NCBI RefSeq assembly: GCF_002127325.2
Contig: NC_035436.2
Coordinates: forward strand, 115,756,088 to 115,820,087
Length of the DNA stretch: 64,000 nucleotides
Direction: 5' to 3'
Source: Helianthus annuus
Taxonomy: Eukaryota > Streptophyta > Magnoliopsida > Asterales > Asteraceae
The notes below the pieces were generated by a model, which did not search any database, was not told the origin of the DNA, and saw only the letters and a list, made by a program, of their open reading frames with translations. Numbering within the stretch: the first letter of the stretch is position 1; each line of letters begins with the position of its first letter. Positions 21,657-35,356 of the stretch are shown in pieces. The position numbers and the translations under genes were made by a program.

Positions 21657-21669
21657 TGGTATCAGAGCC
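21657..21669 (+). other. Element B primer binding site (tRNA-Met)
   Basis: TGGTATCAGAGCC lies three bases after the LTR, complementary to the 3' end of initiator tRNA-Met. Confidence 0.8.
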
Positions 21670-22000
21670 ATTGGTTATAGTGAACTTGGTTTTAAAAAAG
21701 GGAAAAGCTTTTTGACAAAACCAGACTATAACCTGAACAGTGCTCAACGATCCACAACGACACTTCGCTCCATGTGTAAGACTCAACACTATAGGTGTTA
21801 TGGTTTATGTTTGTAATGCATGCCTGTTAGTTTACATGGTCCACTGTCTGTTGTATGCTTAGTTAGCATAGTAACTATTTGAAACCTTGTGTGCTTATTC
21901 TCTTCTGTCATCCTATACTTATGCACTTCCGCGACATCTTTCTCACTTGCGTTTACTTCAATGTGAAGATCATGAGTGGATGACTTAACTTGACTCAAGC

Positions 22001-25000
22001 TGTCACACCCTGTCTTTTGTGGAAGCCTATGATGTGTGACTAGTTTAATATCATTGCATTCAATCGTAATAAACAACTACATGATCAAAACGATGTTCAT
22101 CCATTCTTAAAATTTATGTATTACAAACATTGTATATTCAAGTTTTTAAAACACAACCTTCGACTAGGTTACAAATCAACAAAAGTGGATGACATCTAAA
22201 CTTCTAGTTACGACACCTGGGTCCAAGATCCATCCTGTTACCTGAAATACATGTAATTTTGGAAAACATCAACAAAAAGTTGAGTGAGTTCATGCGTCTA
22301 GTTTGTGTACTGTAATTCTTGTAAATCTTTGAGAGACTCTTTTGTAAACAGGTAACATGAATGTTTTACAAGAACTTTAAGGCACGTGAGGACATGGGGA
22401 GTATTTCTTATGACTCCTTATCGGAATACTCGTTCTGATTCCTTGTCTGTGTCGATTACCCTCGACTGTGTCGATTAACCTCGACTGTGTCGATTAACCT
22501 CGACTGGGACTCCGAAGCACTACTAGGTACTAGTTTTGACCATGAGTGGGGTTCGGCCGTACCCGTTAGATCTAACCCTCGTCCCTAATTAATGAATGTT
22601 TTTAATGGCTTGGTACTAGTTTTCACCAAGACTTTATGGCATTTTAGTATTAAGTCTATGCTCACATGATCTAGTATTTCCTAGGTGTCTCATACTGTTT
22701 AAGCATTTGTAACATGTATTTCACCCCCGAGAGTTATAAAACCAAAAACAGTTAAAGAAAAGGGGGAGCATGAACTCACAGTTTTGCGTCTTCAGTACTC
22801 GTAACTCAAATCTCGTCAGCAAATACGACTACCTACAATGTGCTAGGGTCTATTAGACGAGCGGGCCGTGCCTTGCCTCAGTATTCATGTTTTGAGTTAC
22901 GTTTTCTTTATGTCTTTACATCATCCAGAGTTATAATACTTTTCAAGAATTTGTTTTTGCGTTTCTTTCCCAAGGATGGGAGTATTTCATACATGTATTC
23001 TCGTATTCCTGTATTTGTTGTTTCCAAAATAATATATTTTCACTTAGAAAATATACATAGACTTGTTTTGTCCAAAAATAATGTATCGTCAAGAAAATAT
23101 ATATTTTTCTTCGAAAATCATATACCTTCTGAAATATTCTAAGAAAAAAAATATTTTTACTTCCCAAAAGTAATATATTTTCTTTTTGTCGAAAATATGA
23201 TATACTTTGGAATAATAACGAAATCATATTTTCACCTCTTTCGTTTCCAAAATAATATTTACCAAAAATATATTTGTAATGGTATTTTCCAGAATATTTT
23301 ATAAGTTACGTTCTTGTTCGGTTGTCAATATTTAAGCGTGTAACTTATATACTTTATTCCTTGTAATTTTTGGTATTATTTTGGTGTTGTAAGTTCTTGG
23401 TATTTGTAAGTTATATTTTTTCCCTAAAATAATATAACTATTTCACATAATCACACACAATGTCTTTAATGTAAATATATATATCCTAAATACATATTTT
23501 CCCATTTTTATTTGTAAAAACCAACCTCCAATGCTTGTATTTTTGTTACAAAAATCTATGGCAAAGTTTATATGGAAAATCATAGTTAAAAATACACTTG
23601 TAAACACTTGTTTAGAAAATATTTTCTAAGTGTTGGTATTTTTAGAAAATTTTGACATAGTTTCCCCTGAAAATGGAGGTTTCCATGCTTTCAAGCATAT
23701 CATTTTCTTTTGTAAAATCATCACCAATCATCAACAAGTCATTCAACACTTATCATATGTCAAAAATATGAAATTTACACTATGTCATGAACTTGAAAAT
23801 TTACAAAAAATTGTAGTAACTTACTAGTGTGTTTAGTAAGCTTAGTTACCCTTTAAAGTGTGGTTGTTTATTTAAAAACATCATTTTTGAAGAATTTAGA
23901 TCTTTACAACTTGTAAAATATTTTTCTAAAAATATTTCTTCTTGCATTTTTCTTGTTAAATACATGTTTATACACTTGATTAACCACTAAAAATGTGATT
24001 GGTTTCTTTAAGAACCAAGTTTATGTAAATCTTGTAATTTAACTTAGTTTCTTGAGAAAACTAGTTTTCTAATCACCCATTTACAAGATTCATAACATGT
24101 TTCATACTTCATCATACAAAAATAACTCCATTTTTCAAGTTCATGTTCACATAAAGGATGATCATTATAAACTTCTCAAGATCTATCCATACACTTGCTA
24201 GATCATGTGTTTAATCATCACCTAGCAAGCTTCATATGGTGATCTACACCATACACACAAGAAATCAACAAACAAGTTCAATACATCCACTAGAACAATT
24301 TGATCTTCATGTTTTAGAGCTTTATGATAATGTTCATCTTTGTGTTTTCTTGAGATTCTTTTGTTTACCAAGTTACTTCATACTTTAACCACTAAAACTA
24401 TGAGTAAAAACAAGATCAATGGAACTTACTACTAGCACTAAGGCTAGGGAAGAACAAGAAGCAAGTGATGAAGATTTGAGGTGGATAAAAGCACTCCAAG
24501 ATGGTCCTTCCACTTCCTATGCTTGCAACCTTCTTAGTGATGCTTGAAACACCTTAGAGTATGCTTAGAACACTAGGGAATGGATTGAAAAATGGGTGAT
24601 GATGTAGGGGTGTTTGGGCCGTAACATATGGAGGAGAGGAGGAGGTGTGTTGTAGGTTGAAGATGATGAATGAAAGAAGGGATTTGTCCTTGGGTTTTTA
24701 TAGAAATCTTTATCCAATATACAAAGCATAAGGCATCTTGTTGGTATATTCCTAGACCCAATCTAATAAAATATATCAAAGAAATCAAATGTGGGAACTA
24801 TGTCCCCTAACTGGTCATCAAAGTGGGGGGGGGGGGTCTAGTTGGATCTTGATGGTTAGTTACTTGGTTAAGTTGAAATGTAAGAGTAATAGCTAGTGTT
24901 TTAGTGTTTAGTGATTTTTAAGATGTAATATAGTGTTTAGGGTTCATAACTAGCTTCATAACACTAAAACAATGCTTCTAGTGAAATTTTGGTGTTCCAG

Positions 25001-25100
25001 GTAATGTCCGGTTGTTCGGTTAAATACCGGTTCGTTAAAGTGCTAAATAGCACAATTTAGTGAGCTTTATGTTATATTTTATGATAGTTTCGATTCCCGA
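22001..25100 (-). repeat. LTR H: reversed LTR related to element D, truncated
   Basis: On the minus strand this matches the D LTRs along most of their length, though clearly diverged. It ends CAGGGTGTGACA at 22001. It shares the 19-bp minisatellite (three units, 22448-22505), the CTAGCCTTAGTGCTAGTAG leader text (about 24440) and the ACATTACCTGG/CCGAACAACCGG region (about 24990-25020). No primer site follows its end, so it is a 3' LTR or solo LTR, not a 5' LTR. Its distal end is cut by element C at 25101 (target CCCGA). CAAGC at 21996-22000 is the candidate target duplication. Confidence 0.75.
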
Positions 25101-28100
25101 TGTGACATCTGTGCTTGTGATATCATTTTACAAACTCCGAACAATACATTATTAATAAAACAGTGTGTTTTGATCCCAATGTTTGTCATTTATGTTTGAT
25201 TTTATGCACATGTTGATTTTTGATCGATTTTGAACTCTATATCGCTTTCTGGAGAGTTATACGCAAACTGATGCGTAAACACGGTCAGTTTAAAGTGACA
25301 AACACTCCGGGACAGAAACATAAGCTTAACATACCTTAAATAACCTTTACATAACTTAGAGATAAGTTTTAAAGGCTTTGGTATGGTAAAAACAAGTTTA
25401 TTCGCTCTTAGGGACTATTTGCGTCAACTTGCAAAAGTCTGCCTTTTTGTGAGACAACGTACAGTCCGGAACTTGATCATAAGTTAAACATACAATATAT
25501 AACTTAAACATGGCTTAGAAATAAGCTTTGATGGGTTCGGTGTGCGAAAACATGCTTATATGATCTTACAGGGGCTAAATGTGTCAAAAACGGTGTAAGT
25601 TTGCGTTTACGAGCATATCTTACGTTCTGACCACATCTAGACATCCAAAATTTTTGTACACACTAAAATATTTTTCTTTCAGTGATCGGCATGCAAAAAT
25701 ACCATTCGTCACTTAATTTGGTTCGTTGTTGCGTCCGTTTGAGATTCGTCATAATTTAACGAACAACGCGACCGTACGACCAAACGAGCCGACATTCGAG
25801 AGTTCTCTGAGCATATTTTGAGTCCTCTAAACCTTATTGACCTTGTAGAGCCTTGAAAATGGCTTAACGGGTGTAAAAAGTGCCAAAAATGGACTCGAAT
25901 ACATGCAGGGACTAAAGCTGTAATTATCTCAAACTTGTGCTGAACTAGGGAGCCCAGGCGGGGCGCGTAACCCCCTCCCCATTTCTTTTGCGGGCCGCCT
26001 GAACAGCCCAGCGACCAGAAAGTTTGTTTTTGCTGCTGTTTGATAATTCAGGGGCTGTTTATACAAATTCTTTGTGTGATGGGCAAGTTTAGGTGTTTAC
26101 CAAGGCCTCTAATCATCTCCTAACACTTGTATGGCCATGATTCATTGCTTGGGAGTTATACAAAACTTGGCATGATCTTGTAAGCTCACCACAACTATAA
26201 ATAGCCCAACACTTTCATTTGTTCCTTGCTCATTCCTCTCTTCTCTTCTCTACATCTGCTTTGGGAGCTTCCTAATCTGATTTGGGAATTGTTTTCTTTG
26301 TAGAAAAGATAGCAAGGACTTTAGTGAGCATTCTTTCATTCCTTTTATTGCTTACTAGTTTAAAAAGTCAAACAGTGTTTAACTTTCAGTTTGACCAGTC
26401 AATGGTCAACGCAAAGTTCGGTTGAACTTTGCAACGTGATTGTAATCATGTTGGTTATAATCCTTAGTGATTGTACCCGCTGATTACCACGTTAACTAGG
26501 TGTAGTGACGAGTCCAAGTTTCAGTCAAAATGCGTTTTAGCACGCATTTTGAAACGGAACTACTTTTAGGTATCAAAACACTTTGTTTTGATACCAAATC
26601 AGTAGGTTAAACATGTTTTGACATGTTTAACTCGTCACTATTAATTTAGTGCTTGTTTAGGGTCGTAAGTTAAGCGGTCTAAACAACCGCTTAGACTTTC
26701 GAACCCGACCCGTTTGGTCGATCACTAGGATCCAACCAAGCTTAGTTAGTGATCATAATTGCATAGGGAATAACCACTGAGGTTGTACCTTATGATCACA
26801 TAGGATTGGTTAGTCATTTGCTAGTTAGCTTGTATGCCCATAGGAAATGACCAAAATGCCCTTTTGAAGCATAAATCCGTATTTTTCCTATATGAACATA
26901 TTTTTGACATATAATCTGATTTAGTAACATGTCTAGGAATAATTGGGCATGTAAGACTTGGCATAACATATAGTTAACCATCCGAACATAGTTTTACGCA
27001 AACGACGCATTTTTGTAGCTTATGTTACCATAATGTGTCGAAACGGGTCAAAAGCACTTAGGTAGACTTTCAAATCAGAATGTGGGACTATTAAATCATA
27101 CCATATGAGTTCAATTACTCATTTGATTTATAGAACCTCATTCTATCCGATCTCCCGATTTAGGATCCGATTATTAACATAGTTACCTATACTAGGTGCC
27201 GGTTGATTCGTGATCCTTGGAGCCTTATTTGGTCTTATTCTCAAGACTATTAGGCAACCCCAAGTGAGTACATAGTTCCCCTCTTTTACCGTTTTCAAAT
27301 ACTTTGGGGTGATACACATGTACATACGTGTTACTTTTGTGCATTTCATGCTTTTATGACATAAACATGCTAGTTTCACCTAGTACACTTATAGTACATG
27401 CTTTCAATTTTGTTTTGCTGTGTATGTGAAGCATGCTAGCGCATTGATTTATTACACATTTGTTGCATATGTTTACTTAGCATATGTACACATTGTTTTA
27501 CATGACATTTCTGCTATGTATGTTTACTGAGCATGCTAGCACATTGTTTTACATGAACATTTCTACTAGGTATGTTTACTTAGCATTCCTAGTACATAGT
27601 TTTCACATGCTACATTGGTTATGACATTTGGTATGTTAAATCGGGACAATAATACATTAATTAACATTAGTTATGCCGCTCGGACTTATGTAATGGTACC
27701 ATAGGAATTGACAACTCCCGTGTCCGACTTCCTAGGTTTGTTTGGAAGTTGGGAATGACAGAATCCGACTACATAATTTAGATAAACCTTTAATTCGTTT
27801 AACGGTTTGTCGCCACAGTCGCAAGGCTTGAGTGTATACGATTAACATTACTGCATAAATGTTTGTAATCATAATGCATTGTTTTTCTGCAAAACATAAC
27901 ATTTGATTTAAACTTAGGTTTATTCAAAAACATTGTTTTGTACATTTTCTATGGGGTTGAGTAGCTTCTAGTTATTCACCATACATGTCATTTGTTATAC
28001 ATTGACATCATCACATAGTTTAAGTAGATGATTTCCTACTTGCTATGCATTTCATTGGTTATACATGCTACATTTCACACATGACATTGAACATGGCTTA

Positions 28101-28785
28101 TGCATGAACATTTTGACATTAAACATGACATTTTGCTGGTTATTAATAAGTGACTTATGTAACGGGGCTATGTATTATATGATAAAAGCATGGTGGATAC
28201 GCCGCTGGTACTTCCTATATATAAGTGCTTTTATTGTATTATACATTGTTGCGTTATCTAAATCACTTGGACAAGGCATGAAACATTTTTACAAGGACAT
28301 GGCATTGTTTAAAAAAGTACACATTTTATTTATAACTCATTTATACTTGGTTATTTATTTAACCATGCATTGTCCTTTCATCATCATTTGATTTTCATAT
28401 CGATTTTCATATGATTTCATAAAGGAAAACATTTTACAAGATTCATGACTACATTTTTATTAAACACTTCTTTCAAATACAAGTCATGAATCTGCATAAA
28501 CAAAACCTATGTATCTCACTGGCATTTTTATGCTGACGTACCTATTTTTACATGTGTTTTCAGGTGCTAATGCTTGATGTTGATTGTGCTTCACTTAGGC
28601 GGACTTGGGCCTTAGTGACTTAAAAGACAATTATGTTATTTTGGTTTGAACTCAAAAGACAATGTAAACTTTAATCCTAATAATACATAACTTTAATTGC
28701 TGTGGTTATTGAAACAATAATTCTGTCGCATTCACTCCCCGGCGTTTTCGCTGCGGTTTGTTGTTTACGCGGCCGGGGTGTGACA
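25101..28785 (+). repeat. Element C 5' LTR, 3.7 kb
   Basis: Begins TGTGACATCTG and ends GGGGTGTGACA. The first about 1.55 kb is matched by the partial 3' LTR at 32680 with a few percent difference, and the first about 1.87 kb by F at 59051. The second half (about 27380-28500) has many CATGCTA/GTACAT-like words. Confidence 0.85.
26195..26204 (+). promoter_or_regulatory. TATA box of element C LTR
   Basis: CTATAAATAG is followed about 20-60 bp later by a CT-rich stretch (TTCCTCTCTTCTCTTCTC), a typical plant core promoter. It is conserved in the 3' LTR (about 33773) but changed to CTCTAAATAG in F (about 60145). Confidence 0.65.
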
Positions 28786-28791
28786 GAAGAG

Positions 28792-28804
28792 TTGGTATCA
28801 GAGC
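28792..28804 (+). other. Element C primer binding site (tRNA-Met)
   Basis: TGGTATCAGAGCC six bases after the LTR end. Confidence 0.85.
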
Positions 28805-28838
28805 CAATGGTTATAGGGAATTAGGTTATTAGCAATGC

Positions 28839-31800
28839 TTGCTCTGTCCTACGATGGTCACGCCTTTGGATAATTGTCGTGGCAAGAAATCGAGGAAGCG
28901 TAAGGCTTCCAAGAACTTCGTTGTCACTGCTCAGACAAACCAGGCTGCTCCTAATCAGGCATCACAGAATCAGGTTGCACAACCTGCTGCCAAGAGGCAG
29001 TATGCGGGAAATGCACCTCTGTGCAACAGATGTAACAGCCATCACCAGCCACAGTTGCAATGCCGCATCTGCACAAATTGTGGCAAGTCTGGTCATCTTG
29101 TGAACACCTGCCGTTTTGCTCCTAACCAAAATCAGGCAGCTCAAAACCAAGCAGCACAAAACCCTGCCCAGAATCCTGCACGACCTCACTTTCCGCCTGG
29201 TTCGTGTTACAATTGTGGGGATCTGATCCACTACAGGAACAACTGCCCGAGTTTGGCAAACGCAAATCAGGCACTGGCTCGTGGTAGAGCTTTTAATCTG
29301 AATGCAAATGAGGCGCGTGCGGATAACGAAGTGGTGAACGGTACGTTCCTTGTTAACAACCATCCTGCTTCTGTTCTATTTGATTCGGGTGCCGATAAGA
29401 GTTTTGTGTCTTTAGCATTTGAGCCTTTGCTTGCGATGACTAGAACAAAACTAGGAAAGCCCTTGACAGTAGAAGTAGCTAGTGGTGAACCTGTTATACT
29501 CGACTCGGTTCTTCGAAATTGCAAGTTGAATCTCAATAACCATCTTTTCCCCATTGACCTCACACCGATGCAACTCGGGAGCTTTGATGTTATAGTAGGA
29601 ATGGATTGGTTATCCAAGTACCATGCTGAAGTGGTATGTTTTGAGAAGTTGGTCCGTATACTGCTTTCGACTGGTGAGATCTTAGAAGTTCGTGGGGAGA
29701 AACCTGCTAGTGGTCTTAAACTCATGTCTTGTACCCAAGCCCGCAAATACCTACGAAAGAAATATGTTGCTTTCTTGGCACATGTCATAGAGGAAAAAGG
29801 CAAGGGTAAGACTATCCAAGATATCCCTGTTGTTCGGGATTATCCAGAGGTATTTCCTAAAGAATTACCTGGTTTACCCCCTGTACGCCAAGTTGAGTTC
29901 CGCATTGATCTTGTGCCTAGCGCAAATCCTATTGCTAAGTCACCTTACCGTCTTGCACCGTCTGAGATGCAAGAGTTATCTAAGCAGCTTCAGGTGCTAT
30001 CTGATAAAGGATTCACCCGTCCAAGTTTTTCCCCTTGGGGCGCTCCTGTCCTATTCGTGAAAAAGAAAGATGGATCATTCAGGATGTGTATCGATTACTG
30101 TGAGCTTAACAAGCTTACCATCAAGAATCAATATCCCGTACCTCGCATTGATGATCTCTTTGATCAGCTACAGGGTGCTACTTGCTTTTCAAAGATTGAT
30201 CTACGTTTTGGGTATCATTAACTTCGAGTTCTCGAAGAAGATATTCCCAAGACAGCTTTTCGTACACGTTATGGTCATTATGAGTTTACTGTTATGCCCT
30301 TCGGTTTAACAAATACTCCTGCTGTTTTCATGGACTTGATGAATAGGGTTTGTAAGCCTTATTTGGACAAGTTCATCATTGTTTTCATTGATGATATTTT
30401 GATCTATTCTAAGACTCGAGCTGCTCATGAGCAACATCTCCGTCTTACAATGGAGCTTCTAAAGAAAGAACAACTTTTCGCCAAATTCTCCAAGTGCGAA
30501 TTCTGGCTTAAGGAAATTCAATTTTTGGGGCACATCGTCAACGAACAAGGTATACATATAGATCCCGCCAAAATCAGTGCGATTAAGGATTGGGATACAC
30601 CTACTACTCCTACCAAGGTTCGTTCATTTCTTGGTCTAGCGGGTTATTACCGCCGTTTCATTGAAAACTTCTCCAAGATTGCGGTTCCTCTCACTGCTTT
30701 AACTCAGAAGAGCAAACCTTTTGAGTGGGGATCCAAACAGGAAGAAGCTTTCCAGACCTTGAAACAGAAGCTTTGTGATGCACCTATTCTATCTTTGCCC
30801 GAGGGTAATGACGATTTTATTGTGTACTGTGATGCATCCAATTTAGGCCTTGGCTGCGTTCTTATGCAAAGAAACAAAGTTATAGCCTATGCATTAAGAC
30901 AGCTGAAAGTGCATGAGAAAAACTACACAACTCATGATCTTGAGTTAGGTGCAGTAGTCTTTGCTCTCAAAATCTGGAGACACTACCTTTACGGTACAAA
31001 GTGTGTAGTGTTTACTGACCACAAAAGTCTCCAGCATATCTTCAATCAGAAAGAACTAAACATGAGGCAACGACGTCGGGTTGAACTCCTGAACGACTAC
31101 GATTGCGAAATTCGCTACCATCCTGTTAAGGCGAATGTCGTGGCTGACGCATTAAGTTGTAAGGAACATGTCAAGCTTCACTGTGTTCAGGTTCGATCTG
31201 ACATTCAAACCCGCATAATTCAGGCTCAACATACTTGTGTTACATAAGACTTGATGGGTAAAGAATTACCGTGTCATACTAATCCTGAGCTTGAACTGAG
31301 AGACTTTGGGATATTCTATTTCATGGGCCGTTTGTGGGTCCCAAGTATAGACAATCTTCGCACCTCGCTTACGGATTAAGCTCACAAGTCTCGTTATTCT
31401 ATTCATCCTGGTGCAGACAAAATGTATAAGGATCTTCGAACCCATTATTGGTGGCTGGGTATGAAGAAAGACATTGCCTTATATGTTTCTAAATGCCTTA
31501 CTTGTCTTAAGGTTAAGGCAGAACACCAACATCCCTCTGGACTATTGGAGCAACCAGAGATTCCGGTTTGGAAATGGGAAAACATTTCTATGGATCTCAT
31601 TACCAAGTTACCACGCACTAAAAGGGGTCATGACGCAATTTGGGTTGTTGTTGATCGTCTTACAAAGTCAGCACATTTCCTGCCGATCCGTGAGGATCTA
31701 TCTGCTGACAAGTTGGCCAAAATATAGGTTGATGAGATTGTATCTCGACATGGTGTTCCGTTGAACATTATATCTGATAGAGATGCTCGATTCTCGTCTC

Positions 31801-32645
31801 GCTTTTGGAGAACCATGCAATCTGCCATGGGAACCCAACTGCACTTGAGCACAACATACCATCCGCAGACAGAAGGTTAATCTGAGAGAACAATCCAGAC
31901 ATTGGAGGATATGCTTAGAGCTTGTGTGATCAATTTTGGTGGTAGTTGGGATTCGCATCTACCTTTGATCGAATTCTCCTACAACAATAGTTATCACTCT
32001 AGCATCAATATGTCACCTTTCGAAGCTTTATATGGTCGAAAATGTCATTCACCGGTCTGCTAGAATGAGATAGGTGAAGCTCAGCTTACTGGACCTGAAC
32101 TCATTCTAGAGACTACAGATAAGGTCAAGAAGATTCGTGATAACCTACAGGCGGCTAGAAGTTGTCAAAAGAGTTACGCGGATCGACGACGCAAGCCCTT
32201 AGAATTTCAAGTCGGTGATCACGTCCTACTCAAGGTGTCCCCTTGGAAAGGTGTGATTAGATTTGGAAAGAAAGGAAAACTTGCACCACGCTATGTTGGA
32301 CCATTCAAGATCGTTGAAAGAATCGGAAAAGTAACCTACAGACTTGAGCAACCTCCTGAACTTGGAAATGTTCATCCAACTTTCCACGTGTCCAATCTCA
32401 AAAAGTGTTTAGCTGATGAGAACCTCCACATACCACTTGATGAAATTCGTGTTGATAACACGATGCACTTCGTTGAGAAACCTGTGGAAATCATGGACCG
32501 TGAAGTCAAGAAGCTCAAACGCAAGCGCATTCCTATTGTCAAAGTTCGCTGGGAATCTAAACGTGGCCTAGAGTTTACTTGGGAACGTGAAGATCAGATG
32601 AAAGCAAAATATCCACATTTATTCTCACAAGTTTCCTCTAAATAA
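28839..32645 (+). pseudogene. gag-pol: Element C gag-pol relic
   Basis: One continuous frame encodes the replication polyprotein, interrupted only by nonsense codons at 30219, 31245, 31377, 31725, 31878 and 32061. I saw no frameshift. In order: three zinc-knuckle-like motifs ([42 protein letters not shown]); protease DSGA (about 29382); reverse transcriptase with FIDD (about 30390); RNase H (DASNLGLG, about 30830); integrase with H/C zinc site and catalytic Asp/Asp/Glu region (31390-32010); and a chromodomain-like C-terminus (KVRWESK...FTWE). The normal capsid part of gag, roughly 300 codons, is missing: the knuckles start only about 180 bp after the primer site. The element cannot move by itself. 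The first ATG is arbitrary. Confidence 0.85.
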
Positions 32646-32667
32646 ATTTCGGGACGAAATTTCCTGA

Positions 32668-32679
32668 AGTAGGGGAGAC
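32668..32679 (+). other. Element C polypurine tract
   Basis: AGTAGGGGAGAC lies directly before the 3' LTR, the plus-strand primer site. The same sequence precedes the LTR of F at 59051. Confidence 0.7.
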
Positions 32680-34227
32680 TGTGACATCTGTGCTTGTGAT
32701 ATCATTTTACAAACTCCGAACAATACATTATTAATAAAACAGTGTGTTTTGATCCCAATGTTTGTCATTTATGTTTAATTTTATGCACATGTTGATTTTT
32801 GATCGATTTTGAACTCTATATCGCTTTCTGGAGAGTTATATGTAAACTGATGCGTAAACACGGTCAGTTTAAAGCGAAAAACACTCCGGGACAGCAACAT
32901 AAGCTTAACATACCTTAAATAACCTTTACATAACTTAAAGATAAGTTTTAAAGGCTTTAGTATGGTAAAAACAAGTTTATTCGCTCTAAGGGACTATTTG
33001 CGTCAACTTGCAAAAGTCTGCCTTTTTGTGTGACAACGTACAGTCCGGAACTTGATCATAAGTTAAACATACCATATATAACCTAAACATGGCTTAGAAG
33101 TAAGCTTTGATGGGTTCCGTGTGCGAAAACATGCTTATATGATCTTATAGGGGCTAAAAGTGTCAAAAACGGCGTAAGTTTGCGTTTACGCGCATATCTT
33201 ACGTTCTGGACACATTTGGACATCCAAAATTTTTGTATACACTAAAATATTATTATTTTAGTGATCGGCATGCAAAAATACCATTCGTCGCTTAATTTGG
33301 TTCGTTTTCGCATCCGTTTGAGTTTCGTCGTAATTCAACGAACAACGCGATCGTACGACCAAACGAGCTGACATCCGAGAGTCCTCCGAGCATATTTTGA
33401 GTCCTCTAAACCTTATTGACCTTTTAGAGCCTTGAAAATGGCTTAACGGGTGTCAAAAGTGCCAAAATGGACTCGAATACATACAGGGACTAAAGCTGTA
33501 ATTATCTCAAACTCGTGCTGAACTGGGGAGCCCAGGCGGGGCGCGTAACCCCCTCCCCATTTCTTACGCGGGCCACCTGAACAGCCCAACGACCAGAAAG
33601 TTTGTTTTTGCTGCTGTTTGATAATTCAGGGGCTGTTTATGCAAATTCTTTGTGTGATGGGCAAGTTTAAGTGTTTACCAAGGCCTCTAATCATCTCCTA
33701 ACACTTGTATGGCCATGATTCATTGCTTGGGAGTTACACAAAACTTCGCAGGATCTTGTAAGCTCACCACAACTATAAATAGCCCAACACTTTCATTTGT
33801 TCCTTGCTCATTCCTCTCTTCTCTTCTCTGCATCTGCTTTGGGAGCTTCCTAATCTGATTTGGGAATTGTTTTCTTTGTAGAAAAGATAGCAAGGACTTT
33901 AGTGAGCATTCTTTCATTCCTTTTATTGCTTACTAGTTTAAAAAGTCAAACTGTGTTTAACTTTCAGTTTGACCAGTCAATGGTCAACGCAAAGTTCGGT
34001 TGAACTTTGCAACGTGATTGTAATCACGTTGGTTATAATCCTTAGTGATTGTACCCTCTGATTACCACGTTAACTAGGTGTAGAGACGAGTCAAAGTTTC
34101 GGTCAAAATGCGTTTTAGCACGCATTTTGAAACGGAACTACTTTTAGGTATCAAAACACTTTGTTTTTGATACCAAATCAGTAGGTTAAACATGTTTTGA
34201 CATGTTTAACTCGTCACTATTAATTTA
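32680..34227 (+). repeat. Element C 3' LTR, truncated
   Basis: Matches the 5' LTR from its first base to ATTAATTTA and then loses homology. The TATA box is intact at about 33773. The missing 2.1 kb is not found downstream. Confidence 0.8.
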
Positions 34228-35356
34228 ACTCATCACAATCTGTGACAACCGTCACTTTTTCGTACATTCCGTACACGAAATGAACAATAATTTGTGCTTA
34301 AATGACTGTGCATGATCTGGTTTACCAGACAAATAAATTTCTGAATTCCATGCAAGTGAATTCATGCACGTTTTATACTACAAAATATTGCTCTATGCAT
34401 AAGCGAGAGCGTTGCGTCATAAAGTAGTAAACTCACCGGTAAGACACACTGTGTCAACAAAACTGCAGAAAGCAGTCAGACATTAGAATTGGAGCCTAGG
34501 TGTAGGTCCAACGTCAAGAATGCACTAAAACCCAAGAATACATACAAGGGTTTACATATATACCATCCGGAAGCTAAAATACGCACTAAAAAGCACCCGA
34601 AACGCACTTTAAGTACAAAATTTATTTAAATTCAGCTATAATCAGCATTATGACAATGAAATATTATGCAGAAATGATGATTTATCATCCAGAATACTTC
34701 CCTAAGTGTCGGGAATTGAAAGTGTCACAAAAGATACTTGAAAGACACTAAACGGTGCAATTTAGCACTTTAACGGAACGGTGTTTAACCGAACAACCGG
34801 ACATTACCCGGGACACTAAAATTTTGCCACACACATTATTTTATTATTTTTGGACTAGTTAGGGTCCCCGGATACCCTAACCCACTTTATATTATAACAC
34901 ACTTTATTACACTAACTAAACACATTTGAATCTAACTAAATCCTAACAAGTTCCATCACAATCCAACCCTTTTTCCCCCAACCGGTTCTAGAATGGGATC
35001 ACCCACTTGATTTTATGGAATTGTTTAAGATATATGTATGGTACTAATGAAACATGTTAACTAGTGGGTAAAAAGTTGTAGGAGGATTATAAGAAAATAA
35101 CACATGGGATCATAACCATCACTTTTCTCTAACTCACTTCCACTCAAAACTCTTCCCTCCCTCTTCCTTGTATTCGGCAACCAACAACCAGCCATCATAC
35201 ACCCACCTTCAACCCATTTCCAAGTCATCTCCATACACACAAAGGTGCTACGGGTCATACAACGAAGCTTGGTGCACACGGAAGTTGAAGGACCGCTCTC
35301 ATTTTCTTTTATCCACCACTTTTCTACACTCGAACTCCCCTAGCCTTGTGCTAGTG

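Larger units (their letters stand above)
19206..22000 (+). mobile_element. Element B: 5' part of a Ty3-type LTR retrotransposon
   Basis: A 2,448-bp LTR (19206-21653) starts and ends with TGTGACA. It is followed by a primer site at 21657 and about 340 bp of leader, then cut at 22001 by a reversed LTR (H). No coding part is in view. The primer type and TGTGACA ends match the C and D elements of this window, so I place it among Tekay-like Ty3 elements. Confidence 0.7.
25101..34227 (+). mobile_element. Element C: Tekay-like Ty3 retrotransposon with truncated 3' LTR
   Basis: Structure: 5' LTR 25101-28785, primer site 28792, gag-pol relic 28839-32645, purine tract, 3' LTR from 32680. Domain order (protease, reverse transcriptase, RNase H, integrase, chromodomain-like end) is that of chromovirus Ty3 elements. 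The 3' LTR stops after 1,548 of 3,685 bp, at 34227. Eight filler-like bases and the D insertion follow. The element sits inside LTR H. Confidence 0.8.

Noticed and set aside
22840..23227. Overlapping 94- and 100-codon frames on both strands
   Set aside because: AT-rich text inside LTR H with no recognisable domain.
28962..29803. Minus-strand frames of 133 and 178 codons opposite the C gag-pol
   Set aside because: They are shadows of the strongly supported plus-strand frame with zinc knuckles and protease.
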